A DNA stretch of 34,335 nucleotides. Source: Bacteroidota bacterium. Its GTDB lineage: Bacteria; Bacteroidota; Bacteroidia; Chitinophagales; Chitinophagaceae. The notes under the pieces were generated by a model. The model was not told the DNA's origin and did not search any database. It saw nothing but the letters and a program-made list of their open reading frames with translations. The first letter of the stretch is position 1. Each line of letters begins with the position of its first letter. This document shows positions 9,890-18,855 of this stretch, piece after piece. The stretch lies in NCBI GenBank assembly GCA_029560415.1, contig JAKQKY010000389.1, forward strand, positions 1-34,335, given 5' to 3'. Made by a program: the position numbers and the translations under genes.

Positions 9890-12370
9890 TCATTCTTCGT
9901 AGTAAACCCTTTTTACCCTTTGTGAAATATTCGTAAGCATTTCGTAAGCAATGGTACTTGCCCAACCAGCCACATCACTAACCGGCAGTGATTCCCCAAA
10001 AACGATAACATCATCCCCTTCGCCTGCCGGGATGCCGGTAATATCAAGCATGGTCATATCCATACAAACGTTTCCTATCACTGGAGCCAGTTTACCATTC
10101 ACCAGCATCTTACCTGTACCGTTTCCAAGTAGCCGCGGATATCCATCCGCATAACCGATCCTGACGGTAGCAATGCTGGATGGCCTGTTGACGACAGCTC
10201 TCCTGTTGTACCCAACACTTTCCCCTGGTTGTATTTGTTTGATCTGCGAAATGGTTGTTCGCAGCGTAGTGACATTTTGGAGTGGTTGTTTATCATCTAC
10301 CCCATACAACCCAATGCCCAGCCGAACCATATCAAATTGCATATCGGGATGACGGTGAATGGCCGAAGTATTGGCGATGTGCTTTATAAAAGAGTAACCG
10401 ATCGCTTTTTCAAGTTGAGTGACCATTTGAATAAAAACAGATGCCTGTTGTTTTGTGAATGGATCATGCTCCGGATTATCGCTACCCACCAGGTGTGAGA
10501 AAACAGACTTCACCTGCAGTTGCTCAGATGTAGCCAGTACTTCACACAAGGGATCAAGGTCTGCAAGCAGGAACCCAAGCCTGTGCATACCTGTATCGAG
10601 TTTTATATGAACCGGGTAATGGGTTACTTTCTGCTGTTGAAGATAGTAACGGAAAGAGTCCAGGATGTTGAAGGAATAGATCTCAGGTTCGAGGCGGTAT
10701 CGCAGCAGATTGTCGAAACCGGCTATATCGGTATTCATAACCATAATGGGTAGACGAATACCCGCTTTTCGCAATTCTACTCCTTCATCTGTATAAGCTA
10801 CGGCCAGGTAATCTGCACCGGCGTGCTGTAGCAGGTTAGCTATTTCAAAACTACCGCTGCCATAACTGAATGCTTTAACCATTGCCATCAGTTTAACATC
10901 CTTCTTCAGTAAGCTGCTGTATATTTTTAAATTATTTCGCAGGGCATTTAAATTGATCTCGAGCAGTGTTTCATGCAATTTCTGTTCAAGTGCCCGGCTG
11001 ATGTTTTCAAATTGAAACAAACGGGCTCCTTTCAGCAAAATGGTTTCATCGTGAAAATGCATTTCATGTAAATGACCGATAAATGCTTCGGTATTATTGA
11101 AGAATTGTTTTTGCGGCAGTGCGTCAAATACTGCAGCATTGGCCGAAATGCCCGGCCCGATTCCTATGAAACGGAACAGGTTCTTCTGAAGTAGTATATC
11201 GGCAATATGCTTATATAAAACGGCTTCCGGCTGACCTGTTTGCAATACATCGCTCAGTATCACTGTTTTTTTGGAGTGCTGTTGCTGTTGTGCAAGGAAA
11301 TCGAGTGCGATCACCAGCGAATTCACATCAGCGCTATAACTATCGTTGATGATGGAACAATTATTATTTCCCTGTTTGAGTTCGAGCCTCATTTCCACGG
11401 GTCGAAGCTGGTTCATATGCGCCGGGATAGAAGAAAGATTTTCTCCAAGGCCTAGCATCACGCAGCAACAGGTAATGGCATTATTAACAGATGCATCATC
11501 GGTGAATGGAATGAAGAAACTAAATGACTGTTCCGCATAAACGCAATGAATGATGCTACCACCAGCCTTGCTCTCAATTTGAGGGATATACAAGTCAGTC
11601 ATTTTCTCCCGGCTCCAGGTAAACAAAGTTAAACCTGGATTACTTTCTTTTTTGAATGCGGTAACGGCTTCCTGTAAACGTATATCATCCATGCCATAGA
11701 TCAATAACCGGCTATTCGTAAACAACAGGAGCTTTTCATCGATCTTCTGGCGCATGTTTTCAAAACCTTCGTTGTGTGCATCCCCGATAAAACTGATCAC
11801 ACCGATTTCCGGGTCGATGATAGGTTGCAAGCGCTGCATTTCTCCAGGCATTGAAATACCTGCTTCAAAAATGCCCAGTGTATGAGCCTCGTTCATCTGC
11901 CATACACTCAATGGAACGCCAACCTGCGAATTATAACTTTTAGGATTGCGAACTATGTTGAACCTTTCATTCAACAGCTGGTAAAGCCATTCTTTTACGA
12001 TCGTTTTACCATTGCTGCCCGTAATCCCGATAACAGGATAGCTAAACCGCTTACGATGCTGGTAAACGATCTGCTGCAATGCAGCAATTACATCATTTAC
12101 CTGTATAATATTTGCCCCGGGAAATGCTGCCAGGTCGTTTAAATTAAATTCGGGACCTGCAATAAAACAACGAACACCCTTTTCGTATAAAGGAGCGAAA
12201 AATACATGTGCATTTTTTTGGGGACTGCTGATGGGGAAGAATAACGTTTTATCGGGGAAAACAAGTTTACGGCTGTCGGTGAGGAGTGATTCAATCAGCG
12301 GATCGGAATGCTGCTGCAATGTAGTACTGCCTAACACTTTTGCTATTTCCGAAAAACTGAATCCGTGCAT
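9890..12370 (-). CDS. Bifunctional MurF (UDP-MurNAc-tripeptide:D-Ala-D-Ala ligase) / alanine racemase
   Basis: An 826-residue fusion of two peptidoglycan-precursor enzymes. The N-terminal ~465 residues are a Mur ligase with the ATP loop GITGSNGKT (115-123) and a NPKSYNSQVGVPLSVW segment, plus Mur-ligase middle and C-terminal domains. From ~466 a fold-type III alanine racemase follows: the PLP lysine is K499 in MVKAFSYGSG, then IANTSAIHRHP, FDMVRLGIGLYG, the catalytic-Tyr motif ESVGYNRRA, IGYADGYPR and GNVCMDMTMLD. One chain thus makes D-Ala (racemase) and adds D-Ala-D-Ala to the UDP-MurNAc-tripeptide (ligase). This fusion is known across Bacteroidota. It starts 2 nt after the terC stop, so it is clearly in the same operon as terC. 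Confidence 0.95.
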   Translation of the reverse strand: MHGFSFSEIAKVLGSTTLQQHSDPLIESLLTDSRKLVFPDKTLFFPISSPQKNAHVFFAPLYEKGVRCFIAGPEFNLNDLAAFPGANIIQVNDVIAALQQIVYQHRKRFSYPVIGITGSNGKTIVKEWLYQLLNERFNIVRNPKSYNSQVGVPLSVWQMNEAHTLGIFEAGISMPGEMQRLQPIIDPEIGVISFIGDAHNEGFENMRQKIDEKLLLFTNSRLLIYGMDDIRLQEAVTAFKKESNPGLTLFTWSREKMTDLYIPQIESKAGGSIIHCVYAEQSFSFFIPFTDDASVNNAITCCCVMLGLGENLSSIPAHMNQLRPVEMRLELKQGNNNCSIINDSYSADVNSLVIALDFLAQQQQHSKKTVILSDVLQTGQPEAVLYKHIADILLQKNLFRFIGIGPGISANAAVFDALPQKQFFNNTEAFIGHLHEMHFHDETILLKGARLFQFENISRALEQKLHETLLEINLNALRNNLKIYSSLLKKDVKLMAMVKAFSYGSGSFEIANLLQHAGADYLAVAYTDEGVELRKAGIRLPIMVMNTDIAGFDNLLRYRLEPEIYSFNILDSFRYYLQQQKVTHYPVHIKLDTGMHRLGFLLADLDPLCEVLATSEQLQVKSVFSHLVGSDNPEHDPFTKQQASVFIQMVTQLEKAIGYSFIKHIANTSAIHRHPDMQFDMVRLGIGLYGVDDKQPLQNVTTLRTTISQIKQIQPGESVGYNRRAVVNRPSSIATVRIGYADGYPRLLGNGTGKMLVNGKLAPVIGNVCMDMTMLDITGIPAGEGDDVIVFGESLPVSDVAGWASTIAYEMLTNISQRVKRVYYEE

Positions 12371-12372
12371 GT

Positions 12373-13326
12373 TTAAATATTTTCCTTTTTATCTACGTCG
12401 GCACTTTCTTCGGTATTAAATACAGAATACATGATAGACCCTCCGATACAAACCACGATTACCATCAGGGAAGCCCAAACCGGTATATGCATCCATTTTT
12501 CAATAAGCATTTTGGCGCCGATAAACAACAATACAACTGCAATGCCATGCTGCAGGTATCCGAAACGGTTAGCAGCTCCCTGTAGTAAAAAGAACAGGCT
12601 CCTCAGGCCCAGCACAGCAAAAATATTTGATGAATAAATCAGCAATTTATCATTGGGATCGGGGATGATCGAAAAAACAGCCGGGATTGAATCTATGGCA
12701 AAAACAATATCGATCAGGCCCAGCATGATCACAACCATTGCCAGCCTGGTGAGGTACGTTTTATTGTCGATGCGCATAAAAAATTTACCTTCCGATTCCA
12801 GGTTGGTCGTTCGCAAGAATTTTTTCATAAAACGAAAGGCCCAGTTATCCTCCGGATCAAACTCTTCTCCTTCTTTGGCAATGAATAATTTAAAACCGGT
12901 ATACAACAGGAATGCGCCGAAAACATACATGATCCAATCAAAACGGGCTACCAGCTCACTTCCGATCGTGATAAAGATAATGCGGAATACGATGGCCATC
13001 AGAACCCCCATCAGCAATACCCTTGAATAATTAATGGGCTGCACCTTAAAGAATGAAAAGATGATGATGAAAACAAAAATATTGTCGATGGAAAGCGACC
13101 ACTCGAGTAGATAAGCTGAAATATATTGAATGGCATCGTCTTTCCCATTTTCATACCAGATGAAGGCACAAAATGCACAGGAAAGCAAAACCCAAAAACA
13201 GGTTTGCAGTAAAGCCGCACGCAGCGTTATGATCGAATTTTTTTTACTGAGTAGTCCCAGGTCTACTATTAATGCAATCATAATGACAGCACTGAATACA
13301 ATATAGATAAGTTGAGTAGTGTCCAT
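12373..13326 (-). CDS. TerC/Alx family integral membrane metal transporter
   Basis: A 317-residue polytopic membrane protein of the TerC family (about eight or nine membrane segments). The two acidic family motifs are present: WSLSIDNIFVF in the first half and VFAIDSIPAVF in the second; their Asp residues are thought to line a metal pathway. Family members have been linked to manganese export and metal loading of secreted enzymes; an older tellurite-resistance label is uninformative. Between the halves is a charged cytoplasmic loop (EGEEFDPEDNWAFRFMKKFLR). It is separated from gldG by 10 nt and from murF/alr by 2 nt, so it is part of a tight operon. The substrate is inferred from the family only. 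Confidence 0.92.
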   Translation of the reverse strand: MDTTQLIYIVFSAVIMIALIVDLGLLSKKNSIITLRAALLQTCFWVLLSCAFCAFIWYENGKDDAIQYISAYLLEWSLSIDNIFVFIIIFSFFKVQPINYSRVLLMGVLMAIVFRIIFITIGSELVARFDWIMYVFGAFLLYTGFKLFIAKEGEEFDPEDNWAFRFMKKFLRTTNLESEGKFFMRIDNKTYLTRLAMVVIMLGLIDIVFAIDSIPAVFSIIPDPNDKLLIYSSNIFAVLGLRSLFFLLQGAANRFGYLQHGIAVVLLFIGAKMLIEKWMHIPVWASLMVIVVCIGGSIMYSVFNTEESADVDKKENI

Positions 13327-13336
13327 GTAAAATAAA

Positions 13337-15049
13337 TTATTTGCGATACCTGCCGCGTCGTATCAATTGAAAAACCAGGGCGAATAATAGTACAATCAAA
13401 ATAGGTGCCGCAATATTAATAATCTGCCAGGTAGCTTTTTCATTTGACACTTTTTTAGTATCCAACAACCTGACTACATAATCTTTGGCTTTTGCTTCAC
13501 TGAGTCCATTCTCATTTATAAGATAATCAAGACAGTTTTGTAAAAATTCCCGGTTGGCAAACGGAAACTCTCTTTGTGAACCATAAGTAAAAGGGTTGAT
13601 TCCCATTGGCACTGGCTGATTGCCTTTCACAACCGCATTCAATACAATGTCTCCATCAGATACAACGATCATTTTATTATCCTGCACCGTTTGTGGTAAA
13701 AACATTACCCCGTTTTTTTCCAGGGAATCCTGCATATCCTGGGAAAGCCTGTTGGCAAAAAGTGATTGAAATTTTCCTTCGAGCAATACCGCAACAGGAA
13801 TATTTGCCTTGTTGAATTTTTCATCCTGTGCAGCATTAACATTCTCTTTGCCACTGATCAACGCAGGGCTTTGAATGCTTCTTGAATTTGGTGAAGAATG
13901 AAGCAGCACCGTCTTCCTGATACCTTCTGCTTCTACCAGGTCGATGGAGTTCACAAAACGCCCCGAAACGAACCCAAGGTTTTTGTTCACCGGGTGATCG
14001 GAGGATGATTCCAACACCGGGAAATAATTCCAGGGCAGGAACTCGAATTGTCCGTTTCCATTTACATCAAAAGGAAGATAATCGCATTGAAGATCCATGA
14101 CCAGGTCGGTATTGATCCTTGCGCCATATTTGAACAACAGGTCGTTCAATTGTAATTCCCGGTCATAAGCCAATACTTCATTCTTTTGTTGAAGACTGTC
14201 CATTTCAGCATTCAACCTGTCGATGAACAACAGCAGTTTTCCTCCATGCATCACATATTGATCCAGCTTAAGTTTTTCCTCTGCTGTAAAAGCAAGGCTG
14301 GGCTTCACCATGATCAACACCTGGAAGGCTTCCGGGATCACCGGCTGGTCCTGGAGATTGAGTGTAAAGAAGCGGTAATCGGGACGAAGCACATTTTCCA
14401 CGAGGTCATAAATCTTATACTCACCAGGCATCGGCTCTCCATTACCGGTAGCATATCCTACAACAGGCTTTTCTTTTTGCGTGATCTTAGAAATGGCATC
14501 CGCCATCTTATATTCAAGCAGGGCTTCAGCACTGTTCAGTTCCTGGAAATTGATAAGCGGTGTTTTGCCCTGGTATAATTTAACCGGCAATACCCGGTCT
14601 TTATAATGTACCAACGCTACCGGGTAAACGAATTGTTGCTGCTGGCCTTCTTTCAGCTGCGAAGTAAGATTGATGGGATATAAACCCATTGAGGAAAGTG
14701 TATCGGCATATTTCACCTCTTCGCCTTCCATGATCTCATCCGGGGAAATGAAATGATATTGAAGTTTGTTACCAGCAATTTCCTTGAATTCACGCAGCAG
14801 GTCATCAGTTGTGGTTGCAAGCTTTTTAAAACCGCTGGGAAAATTTCCTTTCAGGAATACATCTACCGTAACCGTTTCATCTATGTTCTTTAATAATTTT
14901 TTTGTGGCGGCGCTAAGGGTAAATCGTTTTTCATTGGTAAAATCGATGCGGGTATGCCAGGTATAGGCAGCCCAATTCAAAGCTCCAAGAATGATAAGCG
15001 TTGGCAGCAACCAAAACCTGCCCGTAAATATTTTTTTAAACAAGCGCAT
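13337..15049 (-). CDS. gldG: Gliding-motility ABC transporter auxiliary subunit GldG
   Basis: A 570-residue protein with an N-terminal membrane anchor (about 13-30), a large periplasmic region of the ABC_transp_aux type, and a C-terminal membrane helix (about 546-565, IINIAAPILIVLLFALVFQLI). Typical GldG stretches are RIDFTNEKRFTLSAATKKLL near the N-terminus and the LDQYVMHGGKLLLFIDRLNAEMDS segment. GldG works with the permease GldF and the ATPase GldA in gliding motility of Bacteroidota; the transported substrate is not established. Its start codon shares one base with the gldF stop (TAATG), a strong sign of coupled translation. No gldA is in the window. Confidence 0.93.
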   Translation of the reverse strand: MRLFKKIFTGRFWLLPTLIILGALNWAAYTWHTRIDFTNEKRFTLSAATKKLLKNIDETVTVDVFLKGNFPSGFKKLATTTDDLLREFKEIAGNKLQYHFISPDEIMEGEEVKYADTLSSMGLYPINLTSQLKEGQQQQFVYPVALVHYKDRVLPVKLYQGKTPLINFQELNSAEALLEYKMADAISKITQKEKPVVGYATGNGEPMPGEYKIYDLVENVLRPDYRFFTLNLQDQPVIPEAFQVLIMVKPSLAFTAEEKLKLDQYVMHGGKLLLFIDRLNAEMDSLQQKNEVLAYDRELQLNDLLFKYGARINTDLVMDLQCDYLPFDVNGNGQFEFLPWNYFPVLESSSDHPVNKNLGFVSGRFVNSIDLVEAEGIRKTVLLHSSPNSRSIQSPALISGKENVNAAQDEKFNKANIPVAVLLEGKFQSLFANRLSQDMQDSLEKNGVMFLPQTVQDNKMIVVSDGDIVLNAVVKGNQPVPMGINPFTYGSQREFPFANREFLQNCLDYLINENGLSEAKAKDYVVRLLDTKKVSNEKATWQIINIAAPILIVLLFALVFQLIRRGRYRK

Positions 15050-15771
15050 TATCTTTTATGAAGGTTTTTAACAGTGATCATCAATGAAAGAAAAATGATG
15101 CTGGCAAAATACAATACATCCCGGCTGTCGAGCACTCCACGGCTGATGCTGTGATAATGGAAATCTATTCCCAGCATTTCTACATAATAATCTGCAGTTC
15201 CTTGCAGCATGGGCAATTTGCTGATCGCATTGAATCCAAAATAAAGCAGGAGACAAACAAATGCGCTTACGAGAAAGGCCACCACAGCGTTGTTGGTAAA
15301 TCCACTGCAGCAAAGACAGATGGAAGCAAATACAGCACTTAATAAAAACAGGCCCAGGTAACTCCCGGCAATGCCTCCCGTATCAATACTTCCAGTGGCG
15401 CTAAGGCTTTTAATGGTGAATATATATACCATTGTTGGCAAGATCACAAAAACAATGATGCAGAGTATCGAAATATATTTACCTAATACGATCTGCCAGG
15501 CTGTAAGTGGTTTTGTCTGAAGAATTTCAAACGTTCCTGCCTTAAATTCATCTGAAAGGGATCGCATGCTGATGGCCGGGATCAAAAAAAGCAATACCCA
15601 GGGCGCCAATTCAAAAAACCTGTCCAGGTTGGCATATCCAAACTCAAAAATGCTGCTATCCTGCAACATAAACAGGAATATTCCATTGATTATCAGGAAT
15701 AATATGATGGCAATATACCCCGTAAGATTGCTGAAAAACTGGTTTAATTCCTTTTTACAAATACTGAACAT
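15049..15771 (-). CDS. gldF: Gliding-motility ABC transporter permease GldF
   Basis: A 240-residue ABC-2-type permease with six predicted membrane segments. Characteristic parts are the N-terminal ICKKELNQFFSNLTGYIAI, the AISMRSLSDEFKAGTFEILQTKPLTAWQIVLGKY region (shared by ABC-2 permeases with GldF), and a long series of hydrophobic helices. It is the first gene of the run gldF-gldG-terC-murF/alr and overlaps gldG by one base. The promoter should be in the 346-nt gap to the right, but no convincing Bacteroidota promoter motif was recognised there. Assignment as gldF rests on the sequence type plus the adjacent gldG. Confidence 0.92.
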   Translation of the reverse strand: MFSICKKELNQFFSNLTGYIAIILFLIINGIFLFMLQDSSIFEFGYANLDRFFELAPWVLLFLIPAISMRSLSDEFKAGTFEILQTKPLTAWQIVLGKYISILCIIVFVILPTMVYIFTIKSLSATGSIDTGGIAGSYLGLFLLSAVFASICLCCSGFTNNAVVAFLVSAFVCLLLYFGFNAISKLPMLQGTADYYVEMLGIDFHYHSISRGVLDSRDVLYFASIIFLSLMITVKNLHKR

Positions 15772-16117
15772 GGAAAAATAATTATTGCAATTTACTATTT
15801 AACAGGGGAATAGAACCGTTTAATGCCAGATTGAGCCTTTTTTTTAATATCCATGCAGCATAAATTGTCACCAGGTTGTCATATTCCTGTTCTGCGAAAG
15901 CAGGCGTTTACCAAACTTAACTTTTCTACAGAAAATTTGAACCTGCCAGGTGGTTTTAATACGCTTAGCTTGAAAATTGTTCAAATTGACAACTCGTTTA
16001 CCAAAACCAGCTGTGCCCCCGTGATGAACGGGGGTTTTTCATTGTCCGGTTAATTTTAAATCACCTGTCTTTGCCACCTGTTTCATTTGAAGGGTTATCT
16101 GTAAATTACTTACTCAA
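15772..16117. other. 346-nt intergenic region, possible untranslated transcript
   Basis: A gap between divergent gldF (-) and the DUF4838 gene (+). It contains a small GAAA-tetraloop hairpin (CTGCGAAAGCAG) near 15890-15905 and a strong forward-strand terminator at 16016-16039. The only forward reading frame (15853-16053) runs straight through the terminator and looks non-coding. A short regulatory RNA ending at the terminator is possible but unproven. The remaining ~75 nt up to 16117 would hold the DUF4838 promoter. Confidence 0.45.
16016..16039 (+). terminator. Intrinsic terminator without an obvious upstream gene
   Basis: A perfect 7-bp GC-rich stem (CCCCCGT / ACGGGGG) with loop GATGA is followed directly by TTTTT. 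It works on the forward strand only; the opposite side has no T run. The nearest forward gene upstream is more than 7 kb away, since everything from 15771 back to 8314 is on the reverse strand. Confidence 0.8.
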
Positions 16118-18718
16118 ATGAATAATCGCATTTCAAATAGGAGGATAATTTTCAGCATACTGGTTTTCATCCTTTTTAGTTTTAAACTGGCTGCCCAACA
16201 AGTTCCAACCCCGGTGTATTATTCAGTTATCATGATGCCGGCAACTTTTACAGACCCATATTATCGTCAATTTGACACCCGGTTGCTGGCCGAAGATCTT
16301 GCCAACCTGTTGCAACAGGCCACCCGTAAATCTTTCGAGGCAAAACCTTTTACGGGGCAAACGGGTAAAGGCATATTCCTCCTTCTCGACAGTAGTATTT
16401 CAATTAAAGGAAATGAAAGTGGTATACTTCAATCGGATGGGAAGAATTATATCCGCATCAAAGCAAGGTATACTACCGGTATCTCCTATGCGATGTATAG
16501 CTGGCTTGAAGTGTTGGGTTTCCGGTTTTATTTACCAGGCGATGACTGGACTTATATTCCCCGTTTGAATACCATTTATCTATCCAGCTTACGCAATAAA
16601 ACCTATCAGCCATCTTTTAAATTACGCATGTTCAATGCAAGTGGAAGCATGGATGCCGTAAAAGGTTTGGATGATAACCGGCAGAATGCAACAGATTGGA
16701 GAAAATGGCATCAGCGTAACCGGATGGGAAGTGAGTATTTACGTATCAATGGCCACATCGGAGAAGCCTTTAACATGGCGCATCGAAAAGAAATAGAAGC
16801 TGATCCAACGATACTGGCACCGGTAAAGGGTAAACGCCAATATGATGTGAGTGGTAAACTGGATCCAACAAATAAAAAAGGAGTAAAGCTATTTGCCGAT
16901 TGGATCAAAAAGCAATTTCAGCAGGAACAAAAGAACCGGCCTTCCTTTCTCCCGTTTCAACCTTTTTATACAGCGGATGCCGGTGATGGATTGAATTACT
17001 GTCATACGGCAGAATGTGAGCAGGCTTTCAAATCTGTATCAGACCAGGTTTTCAGTATTGTAAATGCAACAGCAAAAAACATCAGATCTGCCGATCCAAA
17101 GGCAGGTGTCAGCACCCTGGCATATGGAGAAAGAACTGATACGCCTCATATCGACATCGAACCCAATGTACAGGTAATGGTGGTGGCGTCGGCATTTCAA
17201 TCGGTGAGTACGGCTGCTGAACTAATGCAACGGTGGGCAAAAAAATCAAATCATATCAGCCAGTATGAATACCTCAACATTGGCGTATGGAATGCAGACA
17301 AACCATTTTTCAATTTTAATGAATACCACCGCAACCTTGAATATTTAAGATCATTGAATATTGAAGGAATAACGTATGAAACCTCGTTCTCGAAATTTGC
17401 TTCAGGAATTTTGCAATACTTCATTTTAAGATACCTGTGCGAACCATATCAATCGCCCGAAAAAATACTGAATGAATTCTGTGAAAAGAATTTTGAGCAG
17501 GCCGCAACGCCTATTAAGAAACTGTTGAAAGCCTGGTATTTCAGTGACCTGCACCTGAAAACAATGTATGATTATCCATCATTTTATGCTGATGAACTGG
17601 GCCAGTTTATTCAATACATCTCGGCAGCAGAAAAAATAAATGGCTTGTCACCTAAAGTACATGAGAAGATCGATGAACTTAAAGGATATACGATTTACCT
17701 CTGCAAATACTATGAATTATTTTGTGAACCCGAAAGCCTGCAAAAAATTTCAAAAGATAAAAGCCTTCGAAGCGCAAAAACTGACGAGTTGATCAAGTAC
17801 ACATGGCAGTTATATCCGACCAAAATATTTCATAACAACATGCTTTCGGAAGTGTTCAAACCCTGGCTGAATGAATCACAGAAAGCCAGGTGGGATACCA
17901 GGAACAGTGAGTTTTTCAAAGGCCTGGCAAATAACCGGAAGGCAACCGTGCAGGCTGGGTTTATAGAAGCTCAAAAAAAATACCTGCATCTTGCACATGC
18001 CGACATTGTTTTACCCGACAGTTTTTTTGCAGCCAATGTAAAGTATAGTGCAGATAGTATAAGAATAACAACAATGGACGAAGTAGCGTTGGGAAATTTA
18101 ATATACCCGGTATCATTTTACTGTGCAGCACCCGGAAAGATGTTGATCAAGTGGCAAACAGGCAGCAGCCAGGGCGATCAGCAACCTGGTAAAGTAGCCA
18201 TGCTGAGCATTGAAAGTAACGATTACCGCTACCTGAAAACAAATGATATCTATGCTCAGGAAAGTTCGGGAACAACGACGTTTATCATTCCTGCCAAAGG
18301 ACATTATAATCTATACCTGTCACAATTCAATAAAACACATGTGAGCTATGTGATCTATCCGGGTAAAAATCTTTTTTACCATCATAAAAAATCGATCATG
18401 ATGAATGGCCTGCTCTTGCAGGATCGCATGAAAGAAAATGCATATCCTAACAGGTACATTGCATTGCTGGCGCCCAATGCCGATAGCCTGTATTTTGGAA
18501 ACATATATCATGACGCATTCAATCAAAGCCGCTTTTATAGTTCCGCCGGAAATCCTTTACCTGTTGTTGAAAACAGGAATGCGTTTCAGAATGCAATAGC
18601 CATTCCACCTGCAATGCGCAACCAGCTTATCTTTTATGAAAATGCAACCTATCGCTGGCCTCCTGTTTTGAAAAACAGTGCGCCTTATTATTTCTTTATG
18701 CGATACCCATTGCGATGA
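16118..18718 (+). CDS. Secreted DUF4838-type protein
   Basis: An 866-residue exported protein. The signal peptide is about residues 1-26 (IIFSILVFILFSFKLAAQ). The N-terminal part resembles the small alpha/beta domain that precedes glycoside-hydrolase-like barrels (GISYAMYSWLEVLGFRFYLPGDDWTYIP). The centre matches my recollection of DUF4838 proteins: PFYTADAGDGLNYCH, VSTLAYGERTDTPHIDIEPNVQVMVV, and NIEGITYETSFSKFASGILQYFILRYL. These proteins are often found near polysaccharide-use genes, but none is here and no catalytic residues can be named. No T9SS tail is evident; the C-terminus is a beta-rich region ending YYFFMRYPLR. Function unknown; a glycan-related role is an inference from fold-level likeness. 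Confidence 0.7.
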   Translation: MNNRISNRRIIFSILVFILFSFKLAAQQVPTPVYYSVIMMPATFTDPYYRQFDTRLLAEDLANLLQQATRKSFEAKPFTGQTGKGIFLLLDSSISIKGNESGILQSDGKNYIRIKARYTTGISYAMYSWLEVLGFRFYLPGDDWTYIPRLNTIYLSSLRNKTYQPSFKLRMFNASGSMDAVKGLDDNRQNATDWRKWHQRNRMGSEYLRINGHIGEAFNMAHRKEIEADPTILAPVKGKRQYDVSGKLDPTNKKGVKLFADWIKKQFQQEQKNRPSFLPFQPFYTADAGDGLNYCHTAECEQAFKSVSDQVFSIVNATAKNIRSADPKAGVSTLAYGERTDTPHIDIEPNVQVMVVASAFQSVSTAAELMQRWAKKSNHISQYEYLNIGVWNADKPFFNFNEYHRNLEYLRSLNIEGITYETSFSKFASGILQYFILRYLCEPYQSPEKILNEFCEKNFEQAATPIKKLLKAWYFSDLHLKTMYDYPSFYADELGQFIQYISAAEKINGLSPKVHEKIDELKGYTIYLCKYYELFCEPESLQKISKDKSLRSAKTDELIKYTWQLYPTKIFHNNMLSEVFKPWLNESQKARWDTRNSEFFKGLANNRKATVQAGFIEAQKKYLHLAHADIVLPDSFFAANVKYSADSIRITTMDEVALGNLIYPVSFYCAAPGKMLIKWQTGSSQGDQQPGKVAMLSIESNDYRYLKTNDIYAQESSGTTTFIIPAKGHYNLYLSQFNKTHVSYVIYPGKNLFYHHKKSIMMNGLLLQDRMKENAYPNRYIALLAPNADSLYFGNIYHDAFNQSRFYSSAGNPLPVVENRNAFQNAIAIPPAMRNQLIFYENATYRWPPVLKNSAPYYFFMRYPLR

Positions 18719-18855
18719 TGATATGCTGATTAAAATCAATATAACAACCAGGACTTTCGTTAAAAAAAATATTGATCTTGGTTATGGTTTTGTAAAAAAA
18801 TCATAACTTATGGCATCATCATATTCTATTAACAACTTTAAAATCTTTATCAGGT

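Noticed and set aside
15850..16040. SRP RNA or tmRNA in the orphan-terminator spacer
   Set aside because: The SRP GGAAGGAAGCAG-type core and any tRNA-like ends are missing. Only a generic GAAA hairpin and the terminator are seen.
15853..16053. Forward frame of 66 codons in the gldF-DUF4838 gap
   Set aside because: It runs through the strong terminator hairpin at 16016-16039 and has no recognisable features. A non-coding transcript is more likely.
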